Shown: positions 34,459 through 46,541 of the stretch, in pieces
How positions within the stretch are numbered: the first letter of the stretch is position 1
How the letters are laid out: every line of letters starts with the position of its first letter
Position numbers and translations under genes: made by a program
Notes under the pieces: generated by a model
Databases searched by the model: none
Told to the model about the DNA's origin: nothing
The model's input: the letters and a program-made list of their open reading frames with translations, nothing else
Assembly (NCBI GenBank): GCA_022414725.1
Contig: CM039466.1
Coordinates: forward strand, 15,381,118 to 15,445,117
Direction of reading: 5' to 3'
Origin: Microglena sp. YARC
Taxonomy: Eukaryota; Chlorophyta; Chlorophyceae; Chlamydomonadales; Chlamydomonadaceae
DNA: 64,000 nucleotides

Positions 34459-34609
34459 GACGCGTTAGTATTAAAACTGCGGAAAGCAAAGCTATTTGAG
34501 GGTGGGGGTGATGAAATATGGCTGCTGCAATTTCCGAGTCGAAACTGACATTAATGAGGACCAAGTGAGATAAATGAATGCTGTTTACACGGAGGATGAC
34601 GCGTTTCTA

Positions 34610-35062
34610 TCATTCGACCTTCGTCAGATCAAGCAGCTGAGTAATTAGGAGGAGAAAGCAGGCCAGACTAGTAGGAGATAGTAGGGGAGCTCCTGGGTTG
34701 CGGATACCTATGCATTTCAACGTTCCCACATCAGCATTTCCCCGTGCCGTGGCCCGCCGTGGCCTGCCGCACCGCGGCAACGGATATCGCCGGAGCTGCC
34801 AGCCTGACTTCTGGTCCTCGGGAAGGCCAAAATACGTACGTGAAAACACGCCCTTGGTCTTGATGCGAATGTCGGGTAGCTGTCGCTTGCTAGCTCGCAT
34901 GTTGACTCGTCGAACGTCGGGTGGCGTGGGATGGGTTAACGAATGCACAGGTCCGACTGCTACTGCCCTCAATGGTTGTTCTGTGGGACGTCGCAACGGA
35001 CCCTCTAAAATCTGCGTAGGTGACGCAAGACGCAGCATGTAGAATAATCCTACATCAGCCAT
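34610..35062 (-). CDS. Hypothetical ORF, 150 residues
   Basis: This minus-strand frame starts at MADVGLFYMLRLASPTQILE and is Arg/Pro-rich. It lies just downstream (in minus orientation) of tRNA-Val. A competing 114-residue + strand frame covers 34698-35042, so the coding strand is uncertain. Neither resembles a known family. The same frame is present in copy 2 at 46542-46994. Confidence 0.3.
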   Translation of the reverse strand: MADVGLFYMLRLASPTQILEGPLRRPTEQPLRAVAVGPVHSLTHPTPPDVRRVNMRASKRQLPDIRIKTKGVFSRTYFGLPEDQKSGWQLRRYPLPRCGRPRRATARGNADVGTLKCIGIRNPGAPLLSPTSLACFLLLITQLLDLTKVE

Positions 35063-35130
35063 TGGTGTGCTCAAGTGAATGTGCCTTGAAAGCTCCACGC
35101 TAATAGGGCATGTGACAAGTGGAAAAAATG

Positions 35131-35204
35131 TGTCTTGTACCGGGATCGAACCGGTGACCTTGTGCGTGTTAAGCACACGTGATAACCAACTACACCAACG
35201 AGAC
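35131..35204 (-). tRNA. tRNA-Val (AAC)
   Basis: Read on the minus strand, the 74 bases fold into a cloverleaf. The 7-bp acceptor stem GTCTCGT/ACAAGAC has one C-A mismatch at the fifth pair. The anticodon stem TGTGC/GCACA has loop TTAACAC, hence anticodon AAC. The T-stem ACCGG/CCGGT has loop TTCGATC. The A box (GTGTAGTTGG) and B box (GGTTCGATCCC) are intact. There is no intron. Confidence 0.85.
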
Positions 35205-35239
35205 ATGACATTATTCAGATATGAGATATATTAAACCAT

Positions 35240-36120
35240 CATCAATAGTTTTTCAACTCTCTCTGTTCTCTTATAAATCTCTGTAACGAACCCTCTCTCT
35301 CTCTCTCTCTGTTCTCTTATAAATATCTAGTCATAGCGCATGCCCTTGGGAGGTATTTAGTTCTTTTAGTTCGGCCTTCCTCTCTTGTGGTTGGTAGGCT
35401 TGGTGTTCTGGATTGCATACTTTTGCATCCCTCCCCTTTCCGCTCTCCTTTACGCCTCTAGTTTGTTTCCTTTTTTTTGACTTGACCTAGTTTGTTTCCA
35501 GGTTTTTGGGGGTGCCTTCAAAACCCTCGTGCTTCCGTGTTATAAAATTGGATGGTCGGCAGGCTGTGCTGCTGTCCAGTACTCCAGTCTCGGCAGTGAT
35601 TTGCTGAGTTTATGTAACGAACCCTCTCTCTCTCTCAGCTTTCTCTCCGTCCTCTTCTATCCTCTCTCTTTCTCTCCGTCGCTGCATACTAAGGTGCTCA
35701 TAGCGCGTGCCCTTGATTGGTCTAAAGCTTTTTTGGCCCAGCCCTCTTCTCTTGTGTTTGTTGGGCTTGGTGCTCTGGATTACCTGCCTCGGCATCCCTC
35801 CCCTTCACGCTCTTCTTTCCGCCCTGGTTTGTTTCCTTTTTTTGACTTGACCTAGTTTGTTTTTAGGTTTGAGGGGGTGCCTTAAAACCCTCGTCTTTCT
35901 GTGTTATAAAATTGGATGGTCGGCAGGCTGTGCTGCTGTCCAGTCTCGGCAGTGATTCGCTGAGTTTCTGTAACGAACCCTCTCTCTCTACACTTACCTC
36001 GCTATTTGCTACTTGTTATAGAATTGCACGGTCTGCAGGCTGTCCTGCTGTCCTGTCTCGGCAGTGATTTGCTGAGTTTATGTAACTAATCCTCTCTCTC
36101 AATATTTTTCTCAATGCATT
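35240..36120. repeat. Irregular tandem repeat with CTCTCTCT runs, three units
   Basis: Units share TTTGACTTGACCTAGTTTG, TTATAAAATTGGATGGTCGG, CAGGCTGTGCTGCTGTCCAG, TCTCGGCAGTGATTTGCTGA and GTAACGAACCCTCTCTCTC, near 35470-35640, 35840-35985 and 36015-36100. The unit is about 350 bp in the first two. No gene is recognised. Confidence 0.75.
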
Positions 36121-36378
36121 TGTAGTTTGCTCCGTTTTTGAAAGCTTTATAATTTACTTTTTATTTTGCTTTTTGGAGGCAGTCGTTTTACCAACGGGGG
36201 CCCTGAGTTCGTGCTACAGTGATCATTTAATTCTACAATATAATTAGCGACGGGGGTAAGGTGAAGTAGTGCTAATACTACTATTTCGTATTATTAGTAT
36301 GCTCCATAGTTTCCGTGGGTATTGCTCGGGCAGATTTGGAGTTGAAAGACGGCGAGCAGCCCAGAGTTGGCTGAAAAG

Positions 36379-36500
36379 CAATGTAACAATCCAATACTTT
36401 CCCGCATCTAATGTAACAATCCAATACTATCCCGCATCTAATGTAACAATCCAATACTATCCCGCATCCAATGTAACAATCCAATACTATCCCGCATCTT
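36379..36500. repeat. 30-bp tandem repeat, four units, then poly-G
   Basis: AATGTAACAATCCAATACTA plus TCCCGCATCT is repeated four times. A poly-G tract of about 30 bases follows at 36533-36564. Confidence 0.9.
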
Positions 36501-36533
36501 CTAAGGTCAGCATACGGTAGTGTGGGCACCTAA

Positions 36534-36567
<34 letters not shown>

Positions 36568-36579
36568 AGGGTTGTGCAA

Positions 36580-37115
36580 TCCCAAGAAGCATCGTGCCTA
36601 GCGGCCTATCTCACGCCAATCCAATCCATGCCAATCCAATCCAATCCCAGGAAGCATCGTGCCTAGCGGCCTATCTCACGCCAATCCAATCCATGCCAAT
36701 CCAATCCAATCCCAGGAAGCATCGTGCCTAGCGGCCTATCTCACGCCAATCCAATCCATGCCAATCCAATCCAATCCCAGGAAGCATCGTGCCTAGCGGC
36801 CTATCTCACGCCAATCCAATCCATGCCAATCCAATCCAATCCCAGGAAGCATCGTGCCTAGCGGCCTATCTCATGCCAATCCATGCCAATCCAATCCAAT
36901 CCCAGGAAGCATCGTGCCTAGCGGCCTATCTCATGCCAATCCATGCCAATCCAATCCAATCCCAGGAAGCATCGTGCCTAGCGGCCTATCTCATGCCAAT
37001 CCATGCCAATCCAATCCATTCCCAGGAAGCATCGTGCCTAGCGGCCTATTTCCTGCCAATCCATGCCAATCCAATCCAATCCCAGGAAGCATCGTGCCTA
37101 GCGGCCTATCTCTGA
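36580..37115. repeat. 60-69 bp minisatellite (AAGCATCGTGCCTAGCGGCC), nine units
   Basis: Each unit has CCCAGGAAGCATCGTGCCTA, GCGGCCTATCTCACGCC and CAATCCAATCCATGCCAATC. Later units are shorter by one CAATC block. The copy-2 array (48500-49155) has ten units with a different pattern of lengths. Confidence 0.9.
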
Positions 37116-37130
37116 TGCTTTCCCTTTCAG

Positions 37131-37326
37131 TTTGCTCGTCCGGTGCTTGGGCTCTGAGCTTCCATATGACTTGGGGGTGATGGAGCGAATGGACTGGAAG
37201 GTTGGCAAGTGCGATGCTCTGATCATCGAGCTCATGTTGGCCAAGGGGGAAGAGTGCTTGGGAGTTCCAGAGTTCTGTGGTGGCTGCGAGCCAGGCTTTG
37301 GGGTGCTGAACATCTGTGGGCGAGTG
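37131..37326 (+). CDS. Orphan exon-like segment (GCEPGFG...), unknown gene
   Basis: After CCCTTTCAG a frame encodes LGSELPYDLGVMERMDWKVG, then KCDALIIELMLAKGEECLGV and PEFCGGCEPGFGVLNICG. Composition and codon pattern look coding and a GTGGGC donor could end it near 37326. A shorter diverged copy (CEPGRFGELDICRRM) with TGTAG acceptor and GTAGGT donor lies at 37499-37544. No family is recognised. It may belong to the neighbouring gene downstream of ACBP. Confidence 0.4.
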
Positions 37327-37329
37327 GTG

Positions 37330-37490
37330 GGCGGATGGTGGGTGGCGGGTGGGTAGTGTTGAGTTGTGATGATTTGTGTTGTGTTGATTTGTGTTGATTT
37401 GAGTTGTGTTGTCTGTGTTGTGTTGAGTTGTGTTGTGTTGAGTTGTGTTGTGTTGAGTTGAGTTGAGTTGTGTTGAGTTTTGTGTTGTGC
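37330..37490. repeat. GTTGTGTTGA-rich array
   Basis: GAGTTGTGTTGTGTTGA repeats lie between the two orphan exon copies. Confidence 0.8.
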
Positions 37491-37570
37491 TGCTGTAGCT
37501 GTGAGCCAGGCCGCTTTGGGGAGCTGGACATCTGTAGGCGGATGGTAGGTCTCATATATGTAGGGACCGG

Positions 37571-38240
37571 CAGTACACACAATACGCAGTACACACAATA
37601 CACAGTACACACAATACACAGTACACACAATACACAGTGCACACAATACACAGAACACACAATACACACAATACACAGTACACACAATACACAGTACACA
37701 CAATACACAGTACACACAATACACAGTACACACAATACACAGTACACACAATACACAGTACACACAATACACGATACACACAATACACAGTACACACAAT
37801 ACACAGTACACACAATACACACAATACACACAATACACAGTACACACAATACACAGTACACACAATACACAGTACACACAATACACAGTACACACAATAC
37901 ACAGTACACACAATACACAGTACACACAATACACACAATACACAGTACACACAATACACAGTACACACAATACACAGTACACACAATACACAGTACACAC
38001 AATACACAGTACACACAATACACAGTACACACAATACACAGTACACACAATACACAGTACACACAATACACAGTACACACAATACACAGTACACACAATA
38101 CACAGTACACAGTACACACAATACACAGTACACACAATACACAGTACACACAATACACAGTACACACAATACACAGTACACACAATACACAGTACACACA
38201 ATACACAGTACACTCAGTACACAGAACACACAATACACGA
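37571..38240. repeat. ACACAGTACACACAAT array (copy 2)
   Basis: About 40 units of 16 bp. It marks the junction between copies 1 and 2. Confidence 0.9.
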
Positions 38241-38754
38241 TACACAGTCAACATTTCAATACACTGTACACACAATACACAATACAAAGTCAATATTTAA
38301 GCATGCATATGATTAAGAAACAGACAATATTAAAATACACATTATTCACAATACACAGTCAATGTTTAAACATGTATAAATACAGTATAAATACATACAT
38401 AAATACAATCAATCATGATAGACTACACACAAATCAACATTTAAACTTCGATATGGATATATGGAGGTGTTTCAGGGTTTAGGATTTATGTACACCATAA
38501 CCACTTCCTTTAAACACGTATTGCAGGTGGAGGTGTTTGTAGTCTTAGGGTTTAGGGTTGCCATACACCGTAGTCACTTCCTTTAGACACATCTTATATT
38601 GTGTGGCTCTCCTTTCAGGTGGAGCTGGGACCTCGTTGGAAGCTTCGCCCAATTGATATTGATACCGTTTGCCTATCATGCAAAAACATAATTACTAATT
38701 ACTAATTAGAGTCACCGCCTTTCAACATCTTATATTGTGTGGCTCTCTTTCCAG

Positions 38755-38929
38755 GTGGAGTTGGGACCTCGTTGGAAGCTTCCGGAAGCGCCAGCTCAGC
38801 CTTTCCCCCCGCCAACACTGAGGATGCAGTTGCGGCTGCGGCATCCGCAGCCCAAAATGCGAAAGCCACTAATGAGTCGGCCGTGGTGGAACTGAGGGCA
38901 CAGCTGGAGATCACTAAGAAAGAACTTAG
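38755..38929 (+). CDS. ACBP: ACBP exon 11, long version (copy 2)
   Basis: The acceptor is TTTCCAG and the donor TTAG|GTGAGG; length 175 nt, phase 1 in and phase 2 out. It encodes GGVGTSLEASGSASSAFPPA, an Ala-rich helix and then NESAVVELRAQLEITKKEL. It fits between exon 10 and exon 12. It contains an internal CCGCAG that would act as the acceptor of a 79-nt version. Copy 1 has no intact equivalent. Confidence 0.7.
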
Positions 38930-38987
38930 GTGAGGCTCCACAAACATACACACACGTACGCACTTGCACGCGCACATGTACACGCAG

Positions 38988-39340
38988 CCCAAAGTGTGAA
39001 AGCCACTGATGAGTCAGCCGTGGTGGAACTAAGGGCACAGCTGGAGATCACTAGGAAAGAGCTTAGGCGAGGCTTCACAAACATACACACACGTACGCAC
39101 TTGCACGCACACATGTACACGCAGCTCTAAGTGCGAAAGCCACTAATGAGTCAGCCGTGGTGGAACTAAGGGCACAGCTGGAGATCACTAGGAAAGAGCT
39201 TAGGCGAGGCTCCACAAACATACACACACGTACGCACTTGCACGCACACATGTACACGCAGCCCTAAGTGCGAAAGCCACTAATGAGTCAGCCGTGGTGG
39301 AACTAAGGGCACAGCTGGAGATCACTAGGAAAGAGCTTAG
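38988..39340 (+). repeat. Three 79-nt coiled-coil exon copies with GC donors
   Basis: Copies 38988-39066, 39125-39203 and 39262-39340 have ACGCAG acceptors and open frames (VKATDESAVVELRAQLEI type). The donor is CTTAG|GCGAGG rather than GT, so use would need a GC-AG intron. Confidence 0.75.
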
Positions 39341-39414
39341 GCGAGGCTTCACAAACATATATGCACGCACATACACACATGCACAGACACAAACACAAAC
39401 ATGAACACACACAC

Positions 39415-39655
39415 ACATAGCACAGAGTACGAAAGCCACTAATGATTCAGCCGCGGTAGAACTGAAGGCACAGCTGGAGATCACTAAGAAATAACTTCCG
39501 TGAGGCTCCACTGCAGACACGCACATACACATGAGCACTTGCGCACACACATACATATACACACGGCCCAGAGTGCGAAAGCAACTAATGAGTCGACCGT
39601 GGTGGAACTAAGGGCACAGCTGGAGATCGCTAAGAAAGAACTTAGTTGAGGCTCC
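39415..39655 (+). repeat. Two decayed coiled-coil exon copies
   Basis: The first (near 39419) has a changed stretch and ends AAGAAATAAC, an in-frame stop. The second (near 39567) has its donor changed to TTGAGG. Confidence 0.7.
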
Positions 39656-39699
39656 ACAAAAACATACACACATGCACGCACTCATACACATACGTACGC

Positions 39700-40280
39700 A
39701 AATGCACATGCACATAGACATAGTCCACACACATGCACACACACATGCACACACATGCACACACATGAGCACTTGCATGCACACACATGCACACACATAC
39801 ACACACATGCACACACATACACACACATGCACATACACACATGAGCACTTGCATGCACACACACATACACACATGAGCACTTGCATGGACACACATACAC
39901 ACATGAGCACTTGCATGCACACACATGCACACACATGAGCACTTGCATGCACACACACATACACACATGAGCACTTGCATGCACACACATACACACATGA
40001 GCACTTGCATGCACACACATACACACACATGAGCACTTGCATGCACACACACATACACACATGAGCACTTGCATGCACACACACATACACACATGAGCAC
40101 TTGCATGCACACACATACACACACATGAGCACTTGCATGCACACACACATACACACACATGAGCACTTGCATGCACACACACATACACACATGAGCACTT
40201 GCATGCACACACACATAAATACATGAGCACTTGCATGCACACACACATAAATACATGAGCACTTGCACATTGACATACAC
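39700..40280. repeat. CATGAGCACTTGCATGCA minisatellite, about 15 units
   Basis: Units of 32-36 bp join CATGAGCACTTGCATGCA to ACACACACATACACA runs. The array is an expansion of the intron sequence that precedes the 79-nt exons. Confidence 0.9.
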
Positions 40281-40436
40281 AGAGCCCAGAGCGCCAAAGC
40301 AACTAATGAGTCGGCTGTGGTGGAGCAACAAAAATAACAAACATACGCACACGTGCACACATACACACAAACATACGCACTTGCACACACACATACACAC
40401 AAACATACGCACTTGCACACACACATACACACACAG

Positions 40437-40515
40437 CCCAGAGCGCCAAAGCCACTATTGAGGCGGCCATGGTGGAACTGAGAGCACAGCTGGAGATCGA
40501 TAAGAAAGAGCTTAG
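40437..40515 (+). CDS. ACBP: Alternative 79-nt coiled-coil exon a (copy 2)
   Basis: The acceptor is ACACAG and the donor CTTAG|GTGAGG. It encodes QSAKATIEAAMVELRAQLEI, then DKKEL. The phases are identical to exon 11, so it could replace it. Confidence 0.5.
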
Positions 40516-40601
40516 GTGAGGCTCCACTGCATACACACACATGAGCACTTGCACACACACATACACACTCGGACAAACGCATCGCATGCACATACACATA
40601 G

Positions 40602-40680
40602 CCCAGAGTGCGAAAACAACTAGTGAGTCTGCCGTGGTGAAACTGAGGGCAAAGCTGGAGATCGATAAGAAAGAGCTTAG
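40602..40680 (+). CDS. ACBP: Alternative 79-nt coiled-coil exon b (copy 2)
   Basis: The acceptor is ACATAG and the donor CTTAG|GTGAGG. It encodes QSAKTTSESAVVKLRAKLEI, then DKKEL. It has the same phases as exon a. Confidence 0.5.
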
Positions 40681-40774
40681 GTGAGGCTCCACTGCATACA
40701 CACACATGAGCACTTGCACACTCACATACACACATACACACTCGGACAAACGCATCGCATGCACATACACATAG

Positions 40775-40853
40775 CCCAGAGTGCGAAAACAACTAGTGAG
40801 TCGGCCGTGGTGGAACTGAGGGCACAGCTGGAGATCGCTAAGAAAGAGCTTAG
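40775..40853 (+). CDS. ACBP: Alternative 79-nt coiled-coil exon c (copy 2)
   Basis: The acceptor is ACATAG and the donor CTTAG|GTATGG. It encodes QSAKTTSESAVVELRAQLEI, then AKKEL. It is the counterpart of 28217-28295 in copy 1. Confidence 0.5.
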
Positions 40854-40869
40854 GTATGGCTCCACAAAC

Positions 40870-42640
40870 GTACGCACATGTGCACACACATATACACACT
40901 CACGCACACACCGTGCGCTTGCACATATGCACACACGCACAGACACACACATACACACATGCACACTCATGCCCATATGCACACATGCACAGGCACACGA
41001 ATGCACAAACGCACGCATGCACAAACACACACATACACACACATGCACAGCAGCACAGACACACACATGCGCATAAACACGTATGCACAAACACCCACAC
41101 ACATACATACACACGCATGCACAAACACACACATGCACATACACACATCTGCACATACAAATGCATGCACACACATACACATGCACACACATGCACATAT
41201 ACACACATAGACATGCATGCTCATACACACATGCACATACTCACACATACACGCACATGCACATACACATGCATACATATGCATGCACATACACACGCAT
41301 ACACATACACATGCATGCACATACTTAAACATACACACACACACATGCACATGCACACACATGCACACTTTCAAGTACATATGCACACAGACCAAGTGCA
41401 AAAGCCACACATGACCTCCACCCCACACCCCCACACCCACCCTCGCCCCATTGTAGAGACATGAAAGCACCTGGTAACCAACCCTAACCAACCCACAGGT
41501 GTACCTGGTAACCAACCCTAACCAACCCACAGGTGTACCTGGCAACCAACCCTAACCAACCCACAGGTGTACCTGGCAACCAACCCTAACCAACCCACAG
41601 GTGTAACTGGTAACCAACCCTAACCAACCCACAGGTGTAACTGGTAACCAACCCTAACCAACCCACAGGTGTACCTGGCAAACAACCCTAACCAACCCAC
41701 AGGTGTACCTGGCAAAAAACCCTAACCAACCCACAAGTGTACCTGGCAAACAACCCTAACCAACCCACACATGTACCTGGCAACCATCCCCCCACCCCCT
41801 TGTAGAGACATGGCAGCATTGTAGGGCAACTTGATGGTCGAACTCAGCTTTGTGCGCACACAGTTGGTGGTCAACACACACACACACACTCACCTCTACC
41901 CACCACCCCAACCCCACATCCTCACCCCCTAACCCCATCCCCTCCCCAACCCCTAACCCCAACCCCACATCCTCACCCCAACCCAACCCCAACCCCACAT
42001 CCTCACCCCAACCCAACCCCAACCCCACATCCTCTCCCCAACCCCTAACCCCAACCCCACATCCTCACCCCACCCACCATCACCTCTACCCCGACCCACT
42101 TGTAGAGACATGACAGCACTGATGGGCCACTTGATGATGGATTGCAGCTCGGTGCGCACTCAACTGGTGGGCCACCCACACACCCTCACCTCAACCCACC
42201 TACCCTCACCTCCATCCCCTCCCACCACGTCCCCTCACCTCTACCCGCCCACCCTCACCTCTACCCCCACACACATCCTCACCCCCACCTCTACCCCCCA
42301 ACCCCACCCCCCATCCTCACCCCCAACCCCACCCCCACACACATCCTCACCCCCACCTCTACCCCCCACCCCCACCCCACCTCTACCCCCACCCCCACCC
42401 CCCATCCTCACCCCCACCTCTACCCCCACCCCCACCTCTACCCCCCACCCCCACCCCCCATCCTCACCCCCAACCCCATCCTCACCCCCACCTCTACCCC
42501 CACCCCCACCCCCCATCCTCACCCCCACCTCTACCCCCCACCCCCACCCCCCATCCTCACCCCCAACCCCATCCTCACCCCCACCTCTACCCCCCACCCC
42601 ACCCCCCATCCTCACCCCCAACCCCATCCCCCAACCCCTT
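40870..42640. repeat. Copy 2 of the CACATGCA, CCCTAACCAAC and CCCCACATCCTCACC arrays
   Basis: The order is the same as at 28320-30040. It includes acceptor-side copies of exon 12 near 41806, 42106 and 42647, and the 32-bp array at 41475-41785. Confidence 0.8.
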
Positions 42641-43026
42641 GTAGAGACATGACAGCACTGAAGGGCAACTTGATGATTGAACTGGGCTCAGTGTACCTGG
42701 TAATCAACCCTAACCAACTATAACCAACCCACAGGTGTACCTCGTAACAATCCCCACCCCACCCCACCCCACCCCCCTGTAGAGACATGTCAGCACTGAC
42801 GGGGAACTTGATGATTGAACTGGGCTGGGTGCACACACAACTGATGGGCTACCCACCCACCTTCACCTCTACCCACCACCCCAACCCCACATCCTCCCCC
42901 CCATCCCCCAACCCACCCCCATCCCCCACACCCCACACGCCATCCTCACCCCCAACCCCACATCCTCACCCCAACCCCAACCCCCATCCTCACCCCATCC
43001 CCATCCCCACCCCCACCCCCTTGTAG

Positions 43027-43144
43027 AGACATGACAGCACTGAAGGGCAACTTGATGATCGAACTAGGCTCTGTGCGCACTCAACTGATGGGCTCGCGGA
43101 ACCAGGTTGAAGATGCTAAGAAAGCTGGGATGGAGGAGGCAAAG
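43027..43144 (+). CDS. ACBP: ACBP exon 12 (copy 2)
   Basis: The exon looks the same as 30423-30540, with intact TTGTAG acceptor and GTACTG donor. Confidence 0.7.
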
Positions 43145-43197
43145 GTACTGTTTATTTCTTTGTTTGCATGGGTTATTGATTGATTGATTGTTGTTTT

Positions 43198-43228
<31 letters not shown>

Positions 43229-43512
43229 GGGGGGGTAAAGCGATTTCCCGCCAAAACAGGGTCAAAACTAACGATTGTTTGTTTGTTTGTTTGCATGGTT
43301 TATTTGATGGATGGATGGATGGATGGATGGATGACCTATGTTAAGCTCGCACACAGTTGGTAGGATCGCGGAACGTGGTGGATGGCGCTAAGAAAGCTGG
43401 GAGGTGTTGATTTGTTGATTGCTTACACTCAGAGACCAAGGCTCCGTTAGCTAGCTTGCTATACTAGGTAGCAGCGATGAAGACGCTCATCCCCCCTCTC
43501 TCAACCCCCCCC

Positions 43513-43553
<41 letters not shown>

Positions 43554-43556
<3 letters not shown>

Positions 43557-43736
43557 AAGGCGCTCATCCCCCCTGGAACCGAGCTGCCCAAGGTGGCTAG
43601 TGCATCTGCCGAGGCAAAGCAAGCAGGGGGGGAGGTAGTGCCCCAGGCGGTAGCTGAGGAGAAGCCGGCGAAGAAGGCAGGTGGTGGAGGGTTGTGGGGC
43701 TTCATTGCCCCTCCCCCGAAGGTTCACTCATCATGA
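43554..43736 (+). pseudogene. ACBP: ACBP exon 13 truncated at 5' end (copy 2)
   Basis: A CACACA run joins directly to MKALIPPGTELPKVASASAE. The acceptor and first 56 bases of exon 13 are missing relative to 31556-31792, as if a deletion between two CA arrays removed about 650 bp. Without the acceptor this copy cannot complete the gene. Confidence 0.75.
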
Positions 43737-44890
43737 TGTGAGAGGGGGGGAGGTAGCACCCAAGGCAGTAGCTGGGGAGAAGCTGGCGTGCTTGGCTAAG
43801 GGTGAGGTAGCGCCCCAGGCGGTAGCTGAGGAGAAGGCAGGTGGAGGGTTGTGGGGCTTCATTGCCCCTCCCCCTAAGGTTCACTCATCATGATGTGAGA
43901 GGGGGGGAGGTAGCACCCAAGGCGGTAGCTGAGGAGAAGGCAGGTGGTGAGGTAGCGCCCCAGGCGGTAGCTGAGGAGAAGCTGGCGAGTAAGGCAGGTG
44001 GAGGGTTGTGGAGCTTCATTGCCCCTCCCCCTAAGGTTCACTCATCATAATGTGAGAGGGGAGAGGTAGCGCCCAAGGCGGTAGCTGAGGAGAATCCGGC
44101 GAAGAAGGCAGGGGGTGCGGTAGCGCCCCAGGCGGTAGCTGAGGAGAAGCCGGCGAAGAAGGCAGGTGGTGGAGGGTTGTGGGGCTTTATTGCCCCTCCC
44201 CCTAAGGTTCACTCATCATGATGTGAGAGGGGGGAGGTAGCACCCAAGGCAGTAGCTGGGGAGAAGCTGGCGTGCTTGGCTAAGGGTGAGGTAGCGCCCC
44301 AGGCGGTAGCTGAGGAGAAGGCAGCGAAGAAGGCAGGTGGAGGGTTGTGGGGCTTCATTGCCCCTCCCCCTAAGGTTCACTCATCATGATGTGAGAGGGG
44401 GGAGGTAGCACCCAAGGCGGTAGCTGAGGAGAAGGCAGGTGGTGAGGTAGCGCCCCAGGCGGTAGCTGAGGAGAAGCTGGCGAGTAAGGCAGGTGGAGGG
44501 TTGTGGGGCTTCATTGCCCCTCCCCCTAAGGTTCACTCATCATAATGTGAGAGGGGAGAGGTAGCGCCCAAGGCGGTAGCTGAGGAGAATCCGGCGAAGA
44601 AGGCAGGGGGTGCGGTAGCGCCCCAGGCGGTAGCTGAGGGGAAGCTGGCAAGTAAGGCAGGTGGAGGAGGGTTGTGGGGCTTTATTGCCCCTCCCCCTAA
44701 GGTTCACTCATCATGTTGTGAGAGGGGGGGAGGTAGCGCCCAAGGCGATAGCTGAGGAGAAGCTGGCGTGCGTGGCAAGGGGGGAGGTAGCGCCCCAGGC
44801 GGTAGCTGAGGAGAAGACAGCGAAGGAGGAGGAGGGGGAGTTTTGTGGGGCTTAATAGCCTCTCCCCCTAAGGTTCACTCATCATAATGT
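43737..44890 (+). repeat. Stop-codon minisatellite (copy 2)
   Basis: Same units as 31793-32945, ending in a shorter poly-G tract (44897-44918). Confidence 0.85.
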
Positions 44891-45433
44891 GAGAGGGGGG
44901 GGGGGGGGGGGGGGGGGGTAGCGCCCAAGGGGTTCTGGGTCAAGACTGGCCTGGACATGCGTTTTATATTTTATGTTTTTTGTAGTTTGGATTGTTACCT
45001 GGTTTTTCAGCCAACCCTGGACTGCTCACCGGCTTCCAACTCCAAGTGTTACCCTTGCGATACCCACTCCAACCGAATTCCAGCCCAAGGGTGCCCCCGT
45101 GCGATACCCACTCCAATCGAATTCCACCTCAAAGTTCCCTGGTGCGATACCCACTCCAATCGAATTCCAACTCAAAGTTCCCTGGACCCTGGTGCGATAC
45201 CCACTCCAACCGGATTCCAACCCTAAGTTCTTTAACTTGAACTTGGTTACATAGCTTCAGCCAGCAATTTGGCTGCTCGCCGTCTTTGGCAGTGAAAACA
45301 TTATTACCAGGAACATGTAAACGCTAATAAATCACGAATTCCTCTTTCATTTTTTCGTTTTTTTCTCCTATTCATTGGAACGATAAAAAACAGTACAAAA
45401 ACTAATCACACAAATCAAAGACTCAGTCCAATC

Positions 45434-45905
45434 TCTTCATACTATACATTCATGGATGAGCAGAGGAAGCTTCGCTCGACCTTCAACTTCTGGATTGCAC
45501 ATCAGGTAATGTAGAGGAATCTTTTTACTCTCAGATTGGGAAATCAGGTTAATACTTTCCTCTTTGAGTTCAGTCAGGCTTTGTCAGCAGGGTAATTCGA
45601 AGCGCGCGCTAATTCAAAGCGCGCTGATTTTTTGACCCCCTCTGCGCTTTAAGCGCATTTTTGCAACTCCCTGTGGGCGCAGCAAGCAATTTTTGCGTTT
45701 TTTGCAGTACAAAGCGCATTTTTTGTTTTCAAGTGCGCTGAAGCGCTGGCCAATTTGGCTATTTGAAGTACCCTGTTCGTCAGTACATTCAAAGACCACA
45801 TGATGTTCATCTTGAACGGTTCCAGAATCACGAAGGTGACACACTCGATCCTTCCAAGGAACAACTCTACGTTTCCACCAATCAGTTTCAACCTTAGGTA
45901 CTGGG
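45434..45905 (-). pseudogene. LINE 3' remnant (copy 2)
   Basis: Same as 33500-33975 with a few base changes; it is also split by the MITE. Confidence 0.4.
45588..45775. mobile_element. hAT-like MITE (copy 2)
   Basis: It has the same ends and flanking octamers (TTTGTCAG/TTCGTCAG) as 33655-33843. It was copied with the 12-kb unit, not inserted separately. Confidence 0.75.
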
Positions 45906-46541
45906 AGGAAGTTCTAAATACATATTACGCACCAATTTGTGCGGTAAGTGTCGGATTAGATAATTGGGCATCTCAGGTTTCCCACTCTCATCCCATGAGG
46001 AGGACATCCAAGTCTGGTACACAACATTCTTCCTTCCTTGTTATCCCAAGCTTTCATCTCTAGGGCGCGTATCTGATGACTTGGTGCATTGACATGGTGG
46101 TGGTGGTGGTAATGGTTGTTGACTGGTGGTGATACTGGTGGTGGTGATGGTGGTGGTGATGGTGGTGTCCTGATTAAAGTAGTATGTACTCAGTGCATGC
46201 AAGAGATGCTCACCCGGCAGGACAGCGTCAGGCGCTGCGTGCATGTCTGAACTTGGTTCCGCAGACTCAAGGACACAAGCCTGCATGTCTGACGAGAACT
46301 TGTGTCCAGAAGACGTGAGTCCTCGTCGATGGCGTCGCGCTCGAACAATGCCCTGAGCGCGCAGCAAAGGGCGTCTTCCGTCGCGGACATGACGCGTTAG
46401 TATTAAAACTGCGGAAAGCAAAGCTATTTGAGGGTGGGGGTGATGAAATATGGCTGCTGCAATTTCCGAGTCGAAACTGACATTAATGAGGACAGAGTGA
46501 GATAAATGAATGCTGTTTACACGGAGGATGACGCGTTTCTA

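Larger units (their letters stand above)
26220..37570 (+). repeat. 12-kb tandem unit, copy 1
   Basis: This copy has the same order as copies 2 and 3: ACACAGT array, exon 11 region, exons 12-13, 3' minisatellite, LINE/MITE, tRNA and exon-like segment. It is joined to the kelch exons. It has a shorter ACACAGT array and lacks the long exon 11: 27690-27810 is a scrambled, unalignable version of that region. Confidence 0.85.

Noticed and set aside
34698..35042. 114-residue + strand frame
   Set aside because: It competes with a longer minus-strand frame over the same bases; neither has a recognised family, and I kept only the longer one as hypothetical.
36580..37115. 60-69 bp repeat resembling repeat-spacer structure
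   Set aside because: The whole unit is conserved and length varies by whole CAATC blocks; it is an ordinary minisatellite.
37232..38293. Long Cys/Val/Leu/Tyr frames on the minus strand (also 49031-50334 and 26273-26592)
   Set aside because: They are translations of the ACACAGT array in three frames, not proteins.
39608..40792. 394-residue Cys/Val/His-rich minus-strand frame
   Set aside because: It runs through the CATGAGCACTTGCATGCA minisatellite and the antisense of the coiled-coil exons.
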